From Chlamydiia bacterium (lineage in GTDB: Bacteria; Chlamydiota; Chlamydiia; Chlamydiales; GCA-2402025), in the NCBI GenBank assembly GCA_030427725.1, contig JAUICV010000002.1, positions 1-64,000 of the forward strand: 64,000 nt of DNA. Reading direction: 5' to 3'. The notes below the pieces were generated by a model that made no database searches, had not been told where the DNA came from, and saw only the letters and a program-made list of their open reading frames with translations. Shown piece by piece: positions 26,596-35,984 of the stretch (position 1 is its first letter; every line of letters starts with the position of its first letter). The translations under genes and the position numbers were made by a program.

Positions 26596-26973
26596 ATGCG
26601 TGAGTTAGAAAAATACAGCTTAATCGCTAAAGCTGTTGTTTCACTTTTTCATCCACATGTAGAAGTTGTGATCCATGATCTAAAAACGCGCAAAATTAAA
26701 GACATCTTCAATAGCTTTTCTAAAAAACGAAAAGGATCTCCATCAAGTTTAGGAAAGATGAGCAACCTTGATGAACTAGATGTTTTCCCACCATGTTTCA
26801 AAACCCTTACAAATGGTACAAAAATAAAATCAGTTTCCTCTGTTATTCGGAATGCAAAAGCGCAGCCCATTGGACTATTTTGTATAAATTTAGACTTATC
26901 CAAATGGGAAGCAATGCACAAATTTTTTTCTGATTTACAGAATTTAAATTTCTATTTAGCGGTCAAAGTATGA
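26596..26973 (+). CDS. YheO-like PAS-domain protein, PAS domain only
   Basis: The 125-residue protein resembles the N-terminal YheO-like PAS domain, with SLFHPHVEVVIHDLKTRKI (about 17-35), and ends with a typical PAS core strand, QPIGLFCINLDLSKW. YheO-type regulators are about 220-240 residues with a C-terminal helix-turn-helix, which is missing here. It could be a ligand sensor without its own DNA-binding part. A strong AAGGAGGA precedes the ATG. Its stop overlaps the MFS transporter start by 4 bases (ATGA), so the two are coupled. Confidence 0.7.
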   Translation: MRELEKYSLIAKAVVSLFHPHVEVVIHDLKTRKIKDIFNSFSKKRKGSPSSLGKMSNLDELDVFPPCFKTLTNGTKIKSVSSVIRNAKAQPIGLFCINLDLSKWEAMHKFFSDLQNLNFYLAVKV

Positions 26974-28211
26974 AGAAAAATATTTCTAGAGCCTGGGCGT
27001 TATTTTCTGTCTATTTCATCGCAGCGATTGACAACTGCGGATATGCCATTGCATTCGTTCTTTTTCCTCCCCTTCTTTTAAATCCAGAGTATGGGTTTTT
27101 ATCTCATGACCCGAGCTTAGCTAGCAAACTTATCGCTATGGGAGTTCTTTACTCTGCTTTTCCTTTAGCTCAATTGCTTGGAGCTCCAATACTAGGAGAG
27201 CTTGCAGATTTTTGGGGCAGAAAAAAAGCTTTTTATGTTTCTATTTATGGCACTATTGGAGCTTACCTACTTTCAGGATATGTGCTTTCTCTTAAAAGCA
27301 TTTTTCTCCTTTTTATTGCTAGATTTTTAACAGGCCTTTTTGCAGGGAATCAAAGCATTTGTAATGCATCAATTGCAGATTTAAGCCCAAACCCTAAGCA
27401 AAGAGCTAAAAATTTTGGAGTTTTAACTGTTGTATGGGGGTTAAGCTTTCCAATTGGATTAGCTTTTGGAGGTCTTCTTTCAAATCCTTCTAAATCTGCT
27501 TTATATAGTCCCTCCCTTCCCTTTTATCTCATTGCTGCCATCACATTATTAAGCTTATTGACACTAGCTCTTTTCTTTCCTGAGACGTTTCAAGCAAATG
27601 AAAAAAAAGAAAGGCTTCATTTCATTCAAGGGATTCAAAACATTCTGGATGCTCTTAAAATACCGAGCGCCAAACGTTTTTTTATGTTGATGTTTGTTTG
27701 GACTTTAGGATGGGGATATAGCGTAACTTGGTATGGGGCTTACGCTATGCAAAAGTTTGACAAATCACAAGAAATAGTAACTTTCGGTCTGATGATTCAA
27801 GGGATTGGATGGACCTTTGGAGGAGCTTTTATCAAACCATTACTTCTTCGGTTTATGCAAGTTTGGACAATCGCTAAATTCTCTTATGTTGTAACAACTA
27901 TACTTTTAATCATAACGTCCTGCATGCCATCTTATGATCTATTTATTGTAATGTTTGCCCTATCGGCTGTCATGGGAGCGATTTCTTTAAGTTCTACTTT
28001 TAATATTATTTCTATAGCGACCCCAAAAAACATCCAAGGAAAAGCCATGGGAATTACCCAATCTATGATGGCGTTAGGTTTTTTCTTAGTACCGATCCTT
28101 GGCGGGATAATCGGCGCTATTAGTATAGATACATTCTTTCCAATCTCAGCTTTTTTCTTGTTTATTGGACTTATGATTCTACTAAGATCTAAAAAGCCAT
28201 GCGGATCATGA
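26970..28211 (+). CDS. MFS transporter, tetracycline-efflux-like (DHA1)
   Basis: This 413-residue, 12-segment membrane protein has the MFS motif A in LGELADFWGRKKAFYVS (about 74-90) and SLFAG-type motif GLFAGNQSICNASIADL further on, as in TetA/DHA1 drug and sugar exporters. The N-terminal AAIDNCGYAIAFVLFPPLLL is typical of that group. It is coupled to the upstream PAS protein, which may sense its substrate. Substrate and direction are not evident, and environmental chlamydiae have many MFS proteins of unknown cargo. It ends convergently with the AAA ATPase gene, overlapping by 6 bases. Confidence 0.82.
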   Translation: MKKNISRAWALFSVYFIAAIDNCGYAIAFVLFPPLLLNPEYGFLSHDPSLASKLIAMGVLYSAFPLAQLLGAPILGELADFWGRKKAFYVSIYGTIGAYLLSGYVLSLKSIFLLFIARFLTGLFAGNQSICNASIADLSPNPKQRAKNFGVLTVVWGLSFPIGLAFGGLLSNPSKSALYSPSLPFYLIAAITLLSLLTLALFFPETFQANEKKERLHFIQGIQNILDALKIPSAKRFFMLMFVWTLGWGYSVTWYGAYAMQKFDKSQEIVTFGLMIQGIGWTFGGAFIKPLLLRFMQVWTIAKFSYVVTTILLIITSCMPSYDLFIVMFALSAVMGAISLSSTFNIISIATPKNIQGKAMGITQSMMALGFFLVPILGGIIGAISIDTFFPISAFFLFIGLMILLRSKKPCGS

Positions 28212-29330
28212 AATGAACTTTAAATAGTTCGTCTGAGATATACACTCAAAGGAAGCATTTTGATAGGTCTGTCTCCAGAGCTTGGGTTCTTTTATTTTTA
28301 CTTTGTTCCACTTGAATTCAAATCCATATAGTTTCCCTCCTCTCTCTTCAACCCAATCTAATTCTTTTTGATCGTACGTTCTCCAAAAGTAGTTATTGCT
28401 CCAAATAGATTGATAGTTTTGCTTTTTTATTCGCTCCATGACCAAATAATTTTCCCAAAGCAACCCAATATCATCTCTACTTTTTAGTTCGTTGAAATTA
28501 TTTATCAATGCATTTCGAATCCCATTATCAAAAAAATAATAGCGAGAAGTTTTGGTAATCTCTTTTCGTAAATTCCTACTAAAACCTCGAATATTTACAA
28601 GTACAAAAGCCTTTTCAAGTAAATCTAAATACCTTTCAACAGTTCCCTTACTCATCGATAACTGTGTTCCAATTTCACTAAGTGATACCTCCCTACCAAT
28701 CTGAAAAGACAAAAGAATCAGCAAATCCAGCATTTTTCTTGATTTTTGAACTCCTTCAAAGGCGAGTATATCTTTTAAAAGATAAGAAGAAATAAGCTCT
28801 CTAAGATATCCTTGCTTTTCTAAAGAACCACCTGTTGTTATTACCTCAGGATAACTTCCATAAATTAATCTCTCCTCTAATCGAGAGTTTGTTTCAATCG
28901 CTGTTTCCACTTGATTCAACTCAAGCTGGGATATTGGGAAAAGATAGATAGTATGTTGGCGCCCAGTTAAAGGCTCTCCAATTTGTTTTGATAAATCAAA
29001 GGTTGAAGATCCTGTCACAATCACTTGCACATCTTTTAAATGATCTACGATTAGTTTCAAGCTTCTCCCTATAGAAGGAATATATTGCGCTTCATCGATG
29101 ACAAGCAATTTTTTATCTCCTAAAAAACTACGTAATTTTTCAATAGAAAGACTCGATAGCGCCTCACTAACAAAAACTTCTTCGCCTGTTACGAAAAGAT
29201 AATCCTTTTTATCTTCTAAAATTTTTTCTAAAAGCGTTGTTTTTCCAACTCTTCTTGGACCATAAATGACTATAACCTTGTTTTTGCCTATATTTTGCAA
29301 GTTATTCAACTGTATTCGAGGTATTTCCAT
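28206..29330 (-). CDS. AAA ATPase with DUF4143 (AAA_14 family)
   Basis: The protein has about 374 residues. It has Walker A YGPRRVGKTTLLEK, Walker B LLVIDEAQYIP, sensor VIVTGSSTFDLS, then a winged-helix part (GTQLSMSKGTVERYLDLLEK) and a C-terminal DUF4143 region of nuclease-like fold (FWRTYDQKELDWVEERGG). Such proteins are common, mobile, and of unclear role. I use the ATG at 29330 because AAGGAG lies nine bases before it; the longer frame has 19 extra residues. It lies at the left border of the accessory region, next to the decayed LysR copy. Confidence 0.8.
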   Translation of the reverse strand: MEIPRIQLNNLQNIGKNKVIVIYGPRRVGKTTLLEKILEDKKDYLFVTGEEVFVSEALSSLSIEKLRSFLGDKKLLVIDEAQYIPSIGRSLKLIVDHLKDVQVIVTGSSTFDLSKQIGEPLTGRQHTIYLFPISQLELNQVETAIETNSRLEERLIYGSYPEVITTGGSLEKQGYLRELISSYLLKDILAFEGVQKSRKMLDLLILLSFQIGREVSLSEIGTQLSMSKGTVERYLDLLEKAFVLVNIRGFSRNLRKEITKTSRYYFFDNGIRNALINNFNELKSRDDIGLLWENYLVMERIKKQNYQSIWSNNYFWRTYDQKELDWVEERGGKLYGFEFKWNKVKIKEPKLWRQTYQNASFECISQTNYLKFIS

Positions 29331-29556
29331 ATTGCAAAACTCCTTATTTATATCATTACAATACCACACCACTACTATATTAATCAAAATTCCGTCATTT
29401 AAATGGCTGTATTTATCAAATATAACCTTTAACCCCTTACGCTTAAAAAGTTAGACTTGTTAGCTGTTAAGTTCAATTAAATAATCATCCCACATTTCCA
29501 AAAAAAAGCGGCCCTGAAGACACTAAAATTAAATTAACAGGATCCATTACAATGTA

Positions 29557-30296
29557 CTAATTAGAACGCTACTTTATCGTCCTACAGAGCTTGGAAAACG
29601 GCTGACAGGTCACTTTAAACAGGTCTGTCTATTGGAAGACTTAGAAAACAAATCAAAAGAGTAACATCAACTCCCAGCATTTCTATCGCTCTAAACCGAG
29701 ATAGTTTAGAAACTTGGTTTTTGGATTTGATCGAAGAAACTGAAGCTTTTAAAGACCTTTATTTAGAAGTTATCGCTGATGATCAGGAATTGACTTTGGA
29801 TTATTTAAGAAATGGACTTGTATCTGCTTGTTTATCTACATCTAAGAAAGAAATTCTCGGGGGGCGAGCTCACTTTTTGGGAAACATGGAGTATGTGCTT
29901 GTTGCATCTCCCTCATTCATAAAAAGATTTTTTTCTAAGGAAAACTCTAAAGAATGCCTGCGTAATACCCCAGCAATTAAATTCGATCAAAATGATAAAT
30001 TGCACGAAAGATATCTTGAAAAATTCTTCAATTTGAATGGAAGAGACTTAAATTATCAACTCATCCCCTCAGTAGCAGGTTTTAAAAAGCTTGCTCTTCT
30101 GGGTTATGGTTATGCCTTGATTCCAAAAATCGACATTATTAATGAACTTAACAAAGGACAACCCCTGCTACTTTATAGCGATAAAACTTGGAAAATACCA
30201 CTATACTGGCACTACTGGGCTGTAGAATCTACCTCCTATCAAAAATTCAACCAAGACGTGATCCAACATGCAACAAACAAATTAAAAATTCACTAG
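29557..30296 (+). pseudogene. Decayed copy of the LysR (LysG/ArgP-type) regulator gene
   Basis: From 29557 the sequence matches 55320 onward at about 95% identity by eye. The first 48 codons, including the helix-turn-helix, are missing. A net 4-base deletion near 29635-29665 shifts the frame, leaving only an open C-terminal effector-domain remnant (from about 29721). Translation of that part, starting DLIEETEAFKDLYLEV, is nearly identical to the intact LysR at 55179. It cannot bind DNA. The homology continues past the stop into a tRNA-Phe fragment. Confidence 0.9.
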
Positions 30297-30311
30297 AAAC
30301 AATGAAAAGAG

Positions 30312-30353
30312 TGGCTAGGACTGGAATCGAACCAGCGACACAAGGATTTTCAG
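30312..30353 (-). other. tRNA-Phe 3' half, left attachment site
   Basis: These 42 bases are identical to the 3' half (anticodon loop to discriminator) of the intact tRNA-Phe at 56079-56151. The identity stops exactly after CAG at 30353, inside the anticodon arm. This is the usual scar of a tyrosine recombinase acting at a tRNA gene. The 19-base core GCGACACAAGGATTTTCAG (30335-30353) recurs at 49166-49184 and 56102-56120. Confidence 0.9.
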
Positions 30354-30650
30354 ACCCATCCACTATAGAACTCTGAATACATAAGAATATGCCAGAGTCG
30401 TTTTTTCCAGGGAAGGATGAATTGATCTTATCCTGATTGATGCGGAAAAATTCCTTTAAATTCAGATCATTTGCGGAAATTTTGCGGAAAAAAGCCTTAA
30501 CAATCATTTTCAGTAAATGAATAGAAGAATGACACACAAAATCAATTCTTTAGTTAACGACTGTATTGGCATTTTTGATTAGATAAAAAAATATTTAGCA
30601 TGTATGAGGAAAGAAGGAGAGCCCTAACCAATGCAAGGTAATGATCGTCT
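30354..30650. other. Left end of the integrative element, non-coding
   Basis: No gene is seen. The segment holds the recombinase arm-type repeats described separately and the presumed promoter of the P-type ATPase gene. Frames that look open here continue out of the LysR remnant and are not genes. Confidence 0.5.
30441..30493. repeat. Arm-type recombinase repeats, left end
   Basis: TGCGGAAAAA (30441) is followed by CATTTGCGGAAA and TTTTGCGGAAAA (30468-30491). A similar pattern, preceded by the same ATTCAGA, recurs at 49026-49056 near the other end. Repeats of this kind flanking an att core are what lambda-type integrases bind with their N-terminal domain. Confidence 0.6.
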
Positions 30651-33323
30651 ATGGAGGAAAAAGCTTGGTGGAATTTCTCTTTTGCCGATCTTGCAGCTGT
30701 TTTGCAAACTGATTTGGAAAAGGGAATATCTAAAGAGACAATAGCAGAAAGGCTGAAACTATATGGAGAGAATCGTCTACCAGAAACGAAGCCTCCATCT
30801 CGTATCCTTCTTTTTTTAAGCCAATTTTCTAGCTTTATCGTTTGGCTACTTATCATTGCAGCTATTATTTCCGGATTTTTAAATGAATGGATTGATGCGA
30901 TAGCGATAGCAAGTATTGTCATACTGAATGGAATAATTGGCTTTTTTCAAGAGCTTAGTGCTCAAAAATCCATATCAGCATTAAAGAAATTATCCGTTCC
31001 TACTTGCAAGGTTATACGGGAAGGTAATTTACAAACCATTGAAACAAAAGACCTCGTTCCCGGAGACCTTGTTGCTCTAGAAGCTGGAGATATCATTCCT
31101 GCTGATGGACGCATCATCAACTGCATTCAATTATCAACACAAGAAGCTATCTTAACTGGAGAGTCGGCACCTATTCATAAAATTTCAACTCCCCTTTCTG
31201 CAGAAAAAATGTCCATAGGTGATCTTAAAAATATGGGATTTATGGGAACTACTGTGAGTACAGGTAAAGGAATGCTAATCGTCACGGGAACCGGGCATTC
31301 TACAGAACTTGGGAAAATTGCTTACCTTCTTAAAAGCCAAGAAAAGCAACAAACCCCTCTTCAAATACGATTAAGCAAGCTGGGACATAAACTTGTCTTT
31401 TTTTGCTTGAGCATTGTCGCCATAGTTTTTCTTATTGGATATTTAAAAGGCTTCCCTTTGGTTGATATTTTATTGGTCTCAACAAGTCTGGCAGTAGCTG
31501 CGATTCCTGAAGGGCTTCCAGCAATAGTGACAATCGCATTGGCTATTGGTATTCGAAAAATGGCAAAACGTAGAGCCCTTATTCGCAAACTACCATCTGT
31601 GGAAACACTTGGCTGCGCAACTGTCATTTGTACAGATAAAACAGGTACACTGACAAAGAATGAGTTATGTGTAAAACGGATATGGACGAGTGATGAATGG
31701 TTAGAAGTATCTGGCTCTGGCTACGATCCTTCAGAGGAAATAAAGAAAGGGTTAACTTCAAGTATTCAAAAGCTTATTGAAATTGGGTTGCTCTGTAACA
31801 ATGCATCTTTATCTTATTCTGATGAAGAGTGGAAAATTGTAGGAGATCCGACTGAGGCTGCTCTTTTAGTTTTGGGTAAAAAAGCCCATATAGATAAAGA
31901 GACTTTAGACCAAAGTCATCCTTTTGTTACAGAAATTCCTTTTGATTCCGATCGAAAAAGGATGAGCGTTTCGAGAGTTTCAGGTGATAGCCGTGTTCTC
32001 TATGTTAAGGGAGCAGCGGATATCATTATAGATCTATGCGATAAGATATTGCTCAAAGACGGAGCAACAGACCTTAATGAATCTTACCGCAAACAAATCA
32101 TTGAAGCAAATCAAGAACTAGCCTCCCATGCTTACCGAGTTCTGGCGCTTGCTTTCCGAGAGTTTCCAGGGAAAGAAGGTATAGAACCGCAAGAAGAGAA
32201 ACTCACATTTGTTGGACTTGTGGGAATGATTGATCCACCACGCTCTGAGGCAAAAGAGGCTATTATTCATTCTAAAGAAGCTGGGATTTTGCCTGTTATG
32301 ATCACCGGTGACCATAAAGATACAGCAATAGCCATTGGATCAGAACTGGGCTTATATAAAGAGACTCTGCAAGCTGTCACAGGGCATGAATTAGATGATT
32401 GGAATGAAACTAAGTTAGAAGAAAATCTTAAACAAACGTGTATTTATGCCCGCGTTTCTGCAGAACACAAACTCCGTATTGTCAAAGCCTGGAAGCATAT
32501 AGGAGAAATTGTAGGAGTTACAGGCGATGGGGTCAATGATGCTCCTGCAATGAAGGAAGCTGATATCGGCATAGCTATGGGTATTAAGGGTTCCGATGTT
32601 GCTAAAGAAACAGCGGACATGATTATTACCGATGATAATTTTGCTTCGATTGTGCTAGCAGTAGAAGAAGGGCGAGGTATTTATGATAACATCATAAAGT
32701 TTGTTAATTATTTACTCTCATCCAATATGGCCGAGATATTAATTATTTTTGTTGGAATTGCATTGGGATTTAAAGATACTCAAGGAAATCCATTCCTTTC
32801 TCTAACACCGGTACAACTTTTATTTTTGAATTTGTTAACAGATGGGTTCCCAGCCATTGCTTTTGCAATGGATCCCACCGCCCCAAACATTATGAAACGA
32901 TCTCCCAGAAGCCCCACTGCCGGCATTTTATCAATGCAGATGTTTTTTCAATTACTTTTCATTAGTTCAATCATTGCAGCAGGTACGCTTGCTGCTTGCC
33001 ATTTTGGGCTGCAAACGAGCGCTCAGCTTGCGCACACTATGGCTCTAACCACACTGGTTGTTGTTGAATTGGTGAGAGTACAAATGGTACGCAAGCCTTA
33101 TAAAATTGGTTTTTTTTCCAATAAATGGTTGATCCTTGCTTTGAGTATTTCTCTCCTTTTGCAAGTTGCAGTTGTTTATTTGCCCCCTTTGCAAAAAATC
33201 TTTGGTACTGTAGAGCTTGGGTTACCGGAATGGGGGGTAATTCTCGGGGTGGCTGTGCTTATTTTTTTTCTGGGATCAATCGTAAATAGGTTTTTTGAAA
33301 GCAAACTAAGAGAAGGTACTTGA
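30651..33323 (+). CDS. P2A-type cation-transporting ATPase (Ca2+ pump family)
   Basis: The 890-residue P-type ATPase has TGES in AILTGESAPIHK, the phosphorylated Asp329 in CTDKTGTLTK, the KGA motif, MITGDHKDTA and GDGVNDAPAMKEADIGIA. The fourth membrane helix has AAIPEGLPAIVT, the PEGLP signature of P2A (Ca2+/Mn2+) pumps. It has no CPC motif or N-terminal heavy-metal domain, so it is not a copper P1B pump despite its place before a copper-type cassette. The export substrate is therefore uncertain (Ca2+, Mn2+ or other). All catalytic motifs are intact. It is separated by 7 bases from the oxidase gene, so the five cargo genes probably form one operon. Confidence 0.88.
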   Translation: MEEKAWWNFSFADLAAVLQTDLEKGISKETIAERLKLYGENRLPETKPPSRILLFLSQFSSFIVWLLIIAAIISGFLNEWIDAIAIASIVILNGIIGFFQELSAQKSISALKKLSVPTCKVIREGNLQTIETKDLVPGDLVALEAGDIIPADGRIINCIQLSTQEAILTGESAPIHKISTPLSAEKMSIGDLKNMGFMGTTVSTGKGMLIVTGTGHSTELGKIAYLLKSQEKQQTPLQIRLSKLGHKLVFFCLSIVAIVFLIGYLKGFPLVDILLVSTSLAVAAIPEGLPAIVTIALAIGIRKMAKRRALIRKLPSVETLGCATVICTDKTGTLTKNELCVKRIWTSDEWLEVSGSGYDPSEEIKKGLTSSIQKLIEIGLLCNNASLSYSDEEWKIVGDPTEAALLVLGKKAHIDKETLDQSHPFVTEIPFDSDRKRMSVSRVSGDSRVLYVKGAADIIIDLCDKILLKDGATDLNESYRKQIIEANQELASHAYRVLALAFREFPGKEGIEPQEEKLTFVGLVGMIDPPRSEAKEAIIHSKEAGILPVMITGDHKDTAIAIGSELGLYKETLQAVTGHELDDWNETKLEENLKQTCIYARVSAEHKLRIVKAWKHIGEIVGVTGDGVNDAPAMKEADIGIAMGIKGSDVAKETADMIITDDNFASIVLAVEEGRGIYDNIIKFVNYLLSSNMAEILIIFVGIALGFKDTQGNPFLSLTPVQLLFLNLLTDGFPAIAFAMDPTAPNIMKRSPRSPTAGILSMQMFFQLLFISSIIAAGTLAACHFGLQTSAQLAHTMALTTLVVVELVRVQMVRKPYKIGFFSNKWLILALSISLLLQVAVVYLPPLQKIFGTVELGLPEWGVILGVAVLIFFLGSIVNRFFESKLREGT

Positions 33324-33330
33324 AATATAT

Positions 33331-34410
33331 ATGCGACTCGCTTTTATAGGATTATTCTTTTTGTGTACGACTATTTATGCAAAACAACCCGCGGTTACTC
33401 CACACGGTGTCGAAACCCCTGGTGTTCAGACATTGCCTTATGTCATCGATGGCAATGTAAAGGTTTTTCATTTGATTGCAGAGCCCGTCGAAAAGGTGAT
33501 TTACAATGGAAAAATCAACCTTTTAGAAGAGTTTGTCAAAAAGAACAATCGTTATTCGGGACCAACAATGAAGCTCCCCGTTGAAATACAAAAAATTGAC
33601 GGATGGGGCTATAACGGAAATATTCCCGGACCCACAATCATTGTGAATCAAGGAGATTTCGTTCGATTTCACGTATCAAATCACCTTCCTGAACCAACAA
33701 CAGTCCATTGGCATGGAATGATCGTTCCTAATGATCAAGATGGAACGGGGGGAACTGCAGACCCTGTCATCATGCCGGGGAAAACGGCGGTTTATGAATT
33801 TCAAATTGTCAATGAACCGGGCACCTACATGTATCATAGTGGTTTTAATGATACTAAACAGGCTTTAAAAGGTCTTGATGGATTTCTCCTTGTCTTGCCT
33901 AAAGATGGCGTTGATTTAGCAAGTAGCGACTTTGCCATTATGCTTCAGGATTGGGCGATTCCTGAAGGTAGCGAACAAATCAAATATCTTTCCATGGATC
34001 GAAATTGGTTTACGTATAATGGTCTCGCTGCACCCAATTTTCCCGTTCTCGTTGTTGATGAGGGTGAGCGGGTTCGCATTCGCTTTGGCAATCTCGGGCT
34101 TATGTCTCATCCGATTCATCTCCATGGTTATTCTTTTAAGATTACAGGAACAGAGGGAGGTCCCATTCAAGAGTCGGCGCAGTGGCCGGCAGCGACGGTT
34201 GTAATTGCACCCGGTGAGACTCGAGATATTGAGTTCATCGCAAATAATCCGGGTTTATGGAGGCTCCATTGCCATGTGCTGCACCACATCTTGAATGACA
34301 CTTCTTATTTTGCACAGCACCAGAAAAATGGAATTTTTCCCGAGGGTGGATTATGGACATATCTCTATGTAAAACCCGCTAAGGATCAAATGACAAGGGC
34401 GAGTGAGTAG
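33331..34410 (+). CDS. Two-domain multicopper oxidase
   Basis: The 359-residue exported oxidase has a signal peptide ending TTIYA (residue 17). Copper ligands are visible: HWHG (126-129), the YMYHSG motif, HPIHLHG (260-266) and HCHVLHH (313-319). At 359 residues it has two cupredoxin domains rather than three as in CueO or PcoA. The position that usually holds the axial Met of the type 1 site appears to be Thr (HILNDT). It probably oxidises Cu(I) or organic substrates in the periplasm. It sits between the P2A pump and the CusCBA-type pump, consistent with metal detoxification. Confidence 0.85.
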   Translation: MRLAFIGLFFLCTTIYAKQPAVTPHGVETPGVQTLPYVIDGNVKVFHLIAEPVEKVIYNGKINLLEEFVKKNNRYSGPTMKLPVEIQKIDGWGYNGNIPGPTIIVNQGDFVRFHVSNHLPEPTTVHWHGMIVPNDQDGTGGTADPVIMPGKTAVYEFQIVNEPGTYMYHSGFNDTKQALKGLDGFLLVLPKDGVDLASSDFAIMLQDWAIPEGSEQIKYLSMDRNWFTYNGLAAPNFPVLVVDEGERVRIRFGNLGLMSHPIHLHGYSFKITGTEGGPIQESAQWPAATVVIAPGETRDIEFIANNPGLWRLHCHVLHHILNDTSYFAQHQKNGIFPEGGLWTYLYVKPAKDQMTRASE

Positions 34411-34412
34411 AT

Positions 34413-35984
34413 ATGATACGACTGGTTTATCTATCTCTATTGAATGCACTACCAAACCAAAAAAATATCGTCATAAATAAAGGATCGAGATCGGGTTTCC
34501 AGGCAAAAAGACCCCAACAATTTATGATACTATTTTTTTGGGTTGGTATGAGCCTGTTCTGTACAGCTTGCAGCACTCCTCTTCATGTTAGTGAGTCAAG
34601 TGGGTTAGCCAGTACTGCTCACAAATACAGTGCCGGATCGCCCAAATCTACCGCATCATCTCACATATCCTCCTCATCACCAATAACTTGCTCCAATATT
34701 GACTCCTCGTTCGATCAGCAATCTGCAAGAGCAGATTGTGGTGCTCCTCACTCTGTTTGTGAACATTACGGGCTAGAAATAACCAAAACATTGCGCCTGG
34801 CTCATTTAGTTCATGAGGTTCTTATTAGAAACCCCGACTTAGCAGCAACCAAAGAAAGAATACAAGCTGCCGAATTTTTCCAAAAAAGGGTTCAAGTTTG
34901 GGAAGACCCCGAATTTATTGTAATGAGACATGATCAACCCTTCGGCTCTACTTCTGATAGTCCTTTTAATCCCAAGATGCGTTATTCAGTTATTCAAGAG
35001 ATCCCTTTTCCGGGAAAACTTTCTCTTAAAGGGAAGATAGAAGGTCAGCAAGTGGCATTTCTTCAGAGTGAAAATATAGCTACAACAAAAGATCTTGTCC
35101 TAGAAAGTAAAAAACTTTTTTTTCAGCTTTACTATTACGATACAGCTTTAAAAATTAATGAATTCAACAGAAATATCATATCAGAATTTGTTAAAACTAC
35201 CTTTGCCTTATATCGATCAGGAGAGGATAGCTTTTCAGAAGCAGTGAAAGCTCAAGTTGAATTGCAAAGGCTCGACGACGAAAAATTAAAGCTGGTCTCT
35301 ATGAAGGATCGATTACTTTCACTCATCAATACAATTTTAAATCGCGAAGCATATGAACCCCTTGGAACACCGGAAGCTTGTTTTTCATCGGAACTCTCTC
35401 TGGACTATAAGGCGTTAGAGGGGATGTCTTCCCAATATAACCCTGAAATTAAAGGTATTGACTCTCGTATAGGAGAACAGAAATTTCGAAAGGATTTAGC
35501 AAAAAGAGAATATTTCCCAAATTTTATTGTAGGAAGCCGTTTCGATCATATTTTAGGAAGTAGTGATACGGCTTGGGGAGTGTCCATAGGAATTAATGTA
35601 CCTATTTGGATTCCGTGGAAACAGAGAAGAGATGTTCAAAAGGCAGGTGCTTTAATGAGAGCCTATGAAGATAATCTGCAAGGCTTAAAATCCACGATTC
35701 GAGGGCGAATTAGAAAAATTCTCTCTGAAGTTCATGCATTAGATGAGCGCATTATCCTTTTAGAATCTGGGATATTACCAAAAACATTAGAGAGTCTCGA
35801 ATCGGGGAAGGCTGAGTATCAAGCAGGAAAAGGTGATTTTTTAACCCTTTTGGATACGATTCGTCAGTATTATCAATATCAACTTGAATTCGAACAGGCA
35901 AGGATAGAGCGTGAGATCGCTCTAGCAGAACTAGAAAGAACAGTAGGTGTTAATTTTGGAGACATGAATGAAGAAAATAATTAG
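34413..35984 (+). CDS. cusC: Outer-membrane efflux lipoprotein, TolC/CusC family
   Basis: This 523-residue outer-membrane channel of a tripartite heavy-metal pump has two outer-membrane efflux repeats, with long heptad helices (KQRRDVQKAGALMRAYEDNL) and the terminal RTVGVNFGD. A lipoprotein signal begins only at Met37 (MILFFWVGMSLFCTAC), so translation may start at 34521. The codons before it and a Ser/Thr-rich linker of about 75 residues after the Cys are unusual. It follows the oxidase by 2 bases and overlaps cusB by 17. The symbol is by position and family. Confidence 0.85.
   Translation: MIRLVYLSLLNALPNQKNIVINKGSRSGFQAKRPQQFMILFFWVGMSLFCTACSTPLHVSESSGLASTAHKYSAGSPKSTASSHISSSSPITCSNIDSSFDQQSARADCGAPHSVCEHYGLEITKTLRLAHLVHEVLIRNPDLAATKERIQAAEFFQKRVQVWEDPEFIVMRHDQPFGSTSDSPFNPKMRYSVIQEIPFPGKLSLKGKIEGQQVAFLQSENIATTKDLVLESKKLFFQLYYYDTALKINEFNRNIISEFVKTTFALYRSGEDSFSEAVKAQVELQRLDDEKLKLVSMKDRLLSLINTILNREAYEPLGTPEACFSSELSLDYKALEGMSSQYNPEIKGIDSRIGEQKFRKDLAKREYFPNFIVGSRFDHILGSSDTAWGVSIGINVPIWIPWKQRRDVQKAGALMRAYEDNLQGLKSTIRGRIRKILSEVHALDERIILLESGILPKTLESLESGKAEYQAGKGDFLTLLDTIRQYYQYQLEFEQARIEREIALAELERTVGVNFGDMNEENN

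Noticed and set aside
30188-30376. Frame crossing the LysR remnant into the tRNA fragment
   Set aside because: It is an alternative frame of duplicated DNA, seen identically at 55955, and not a gene.
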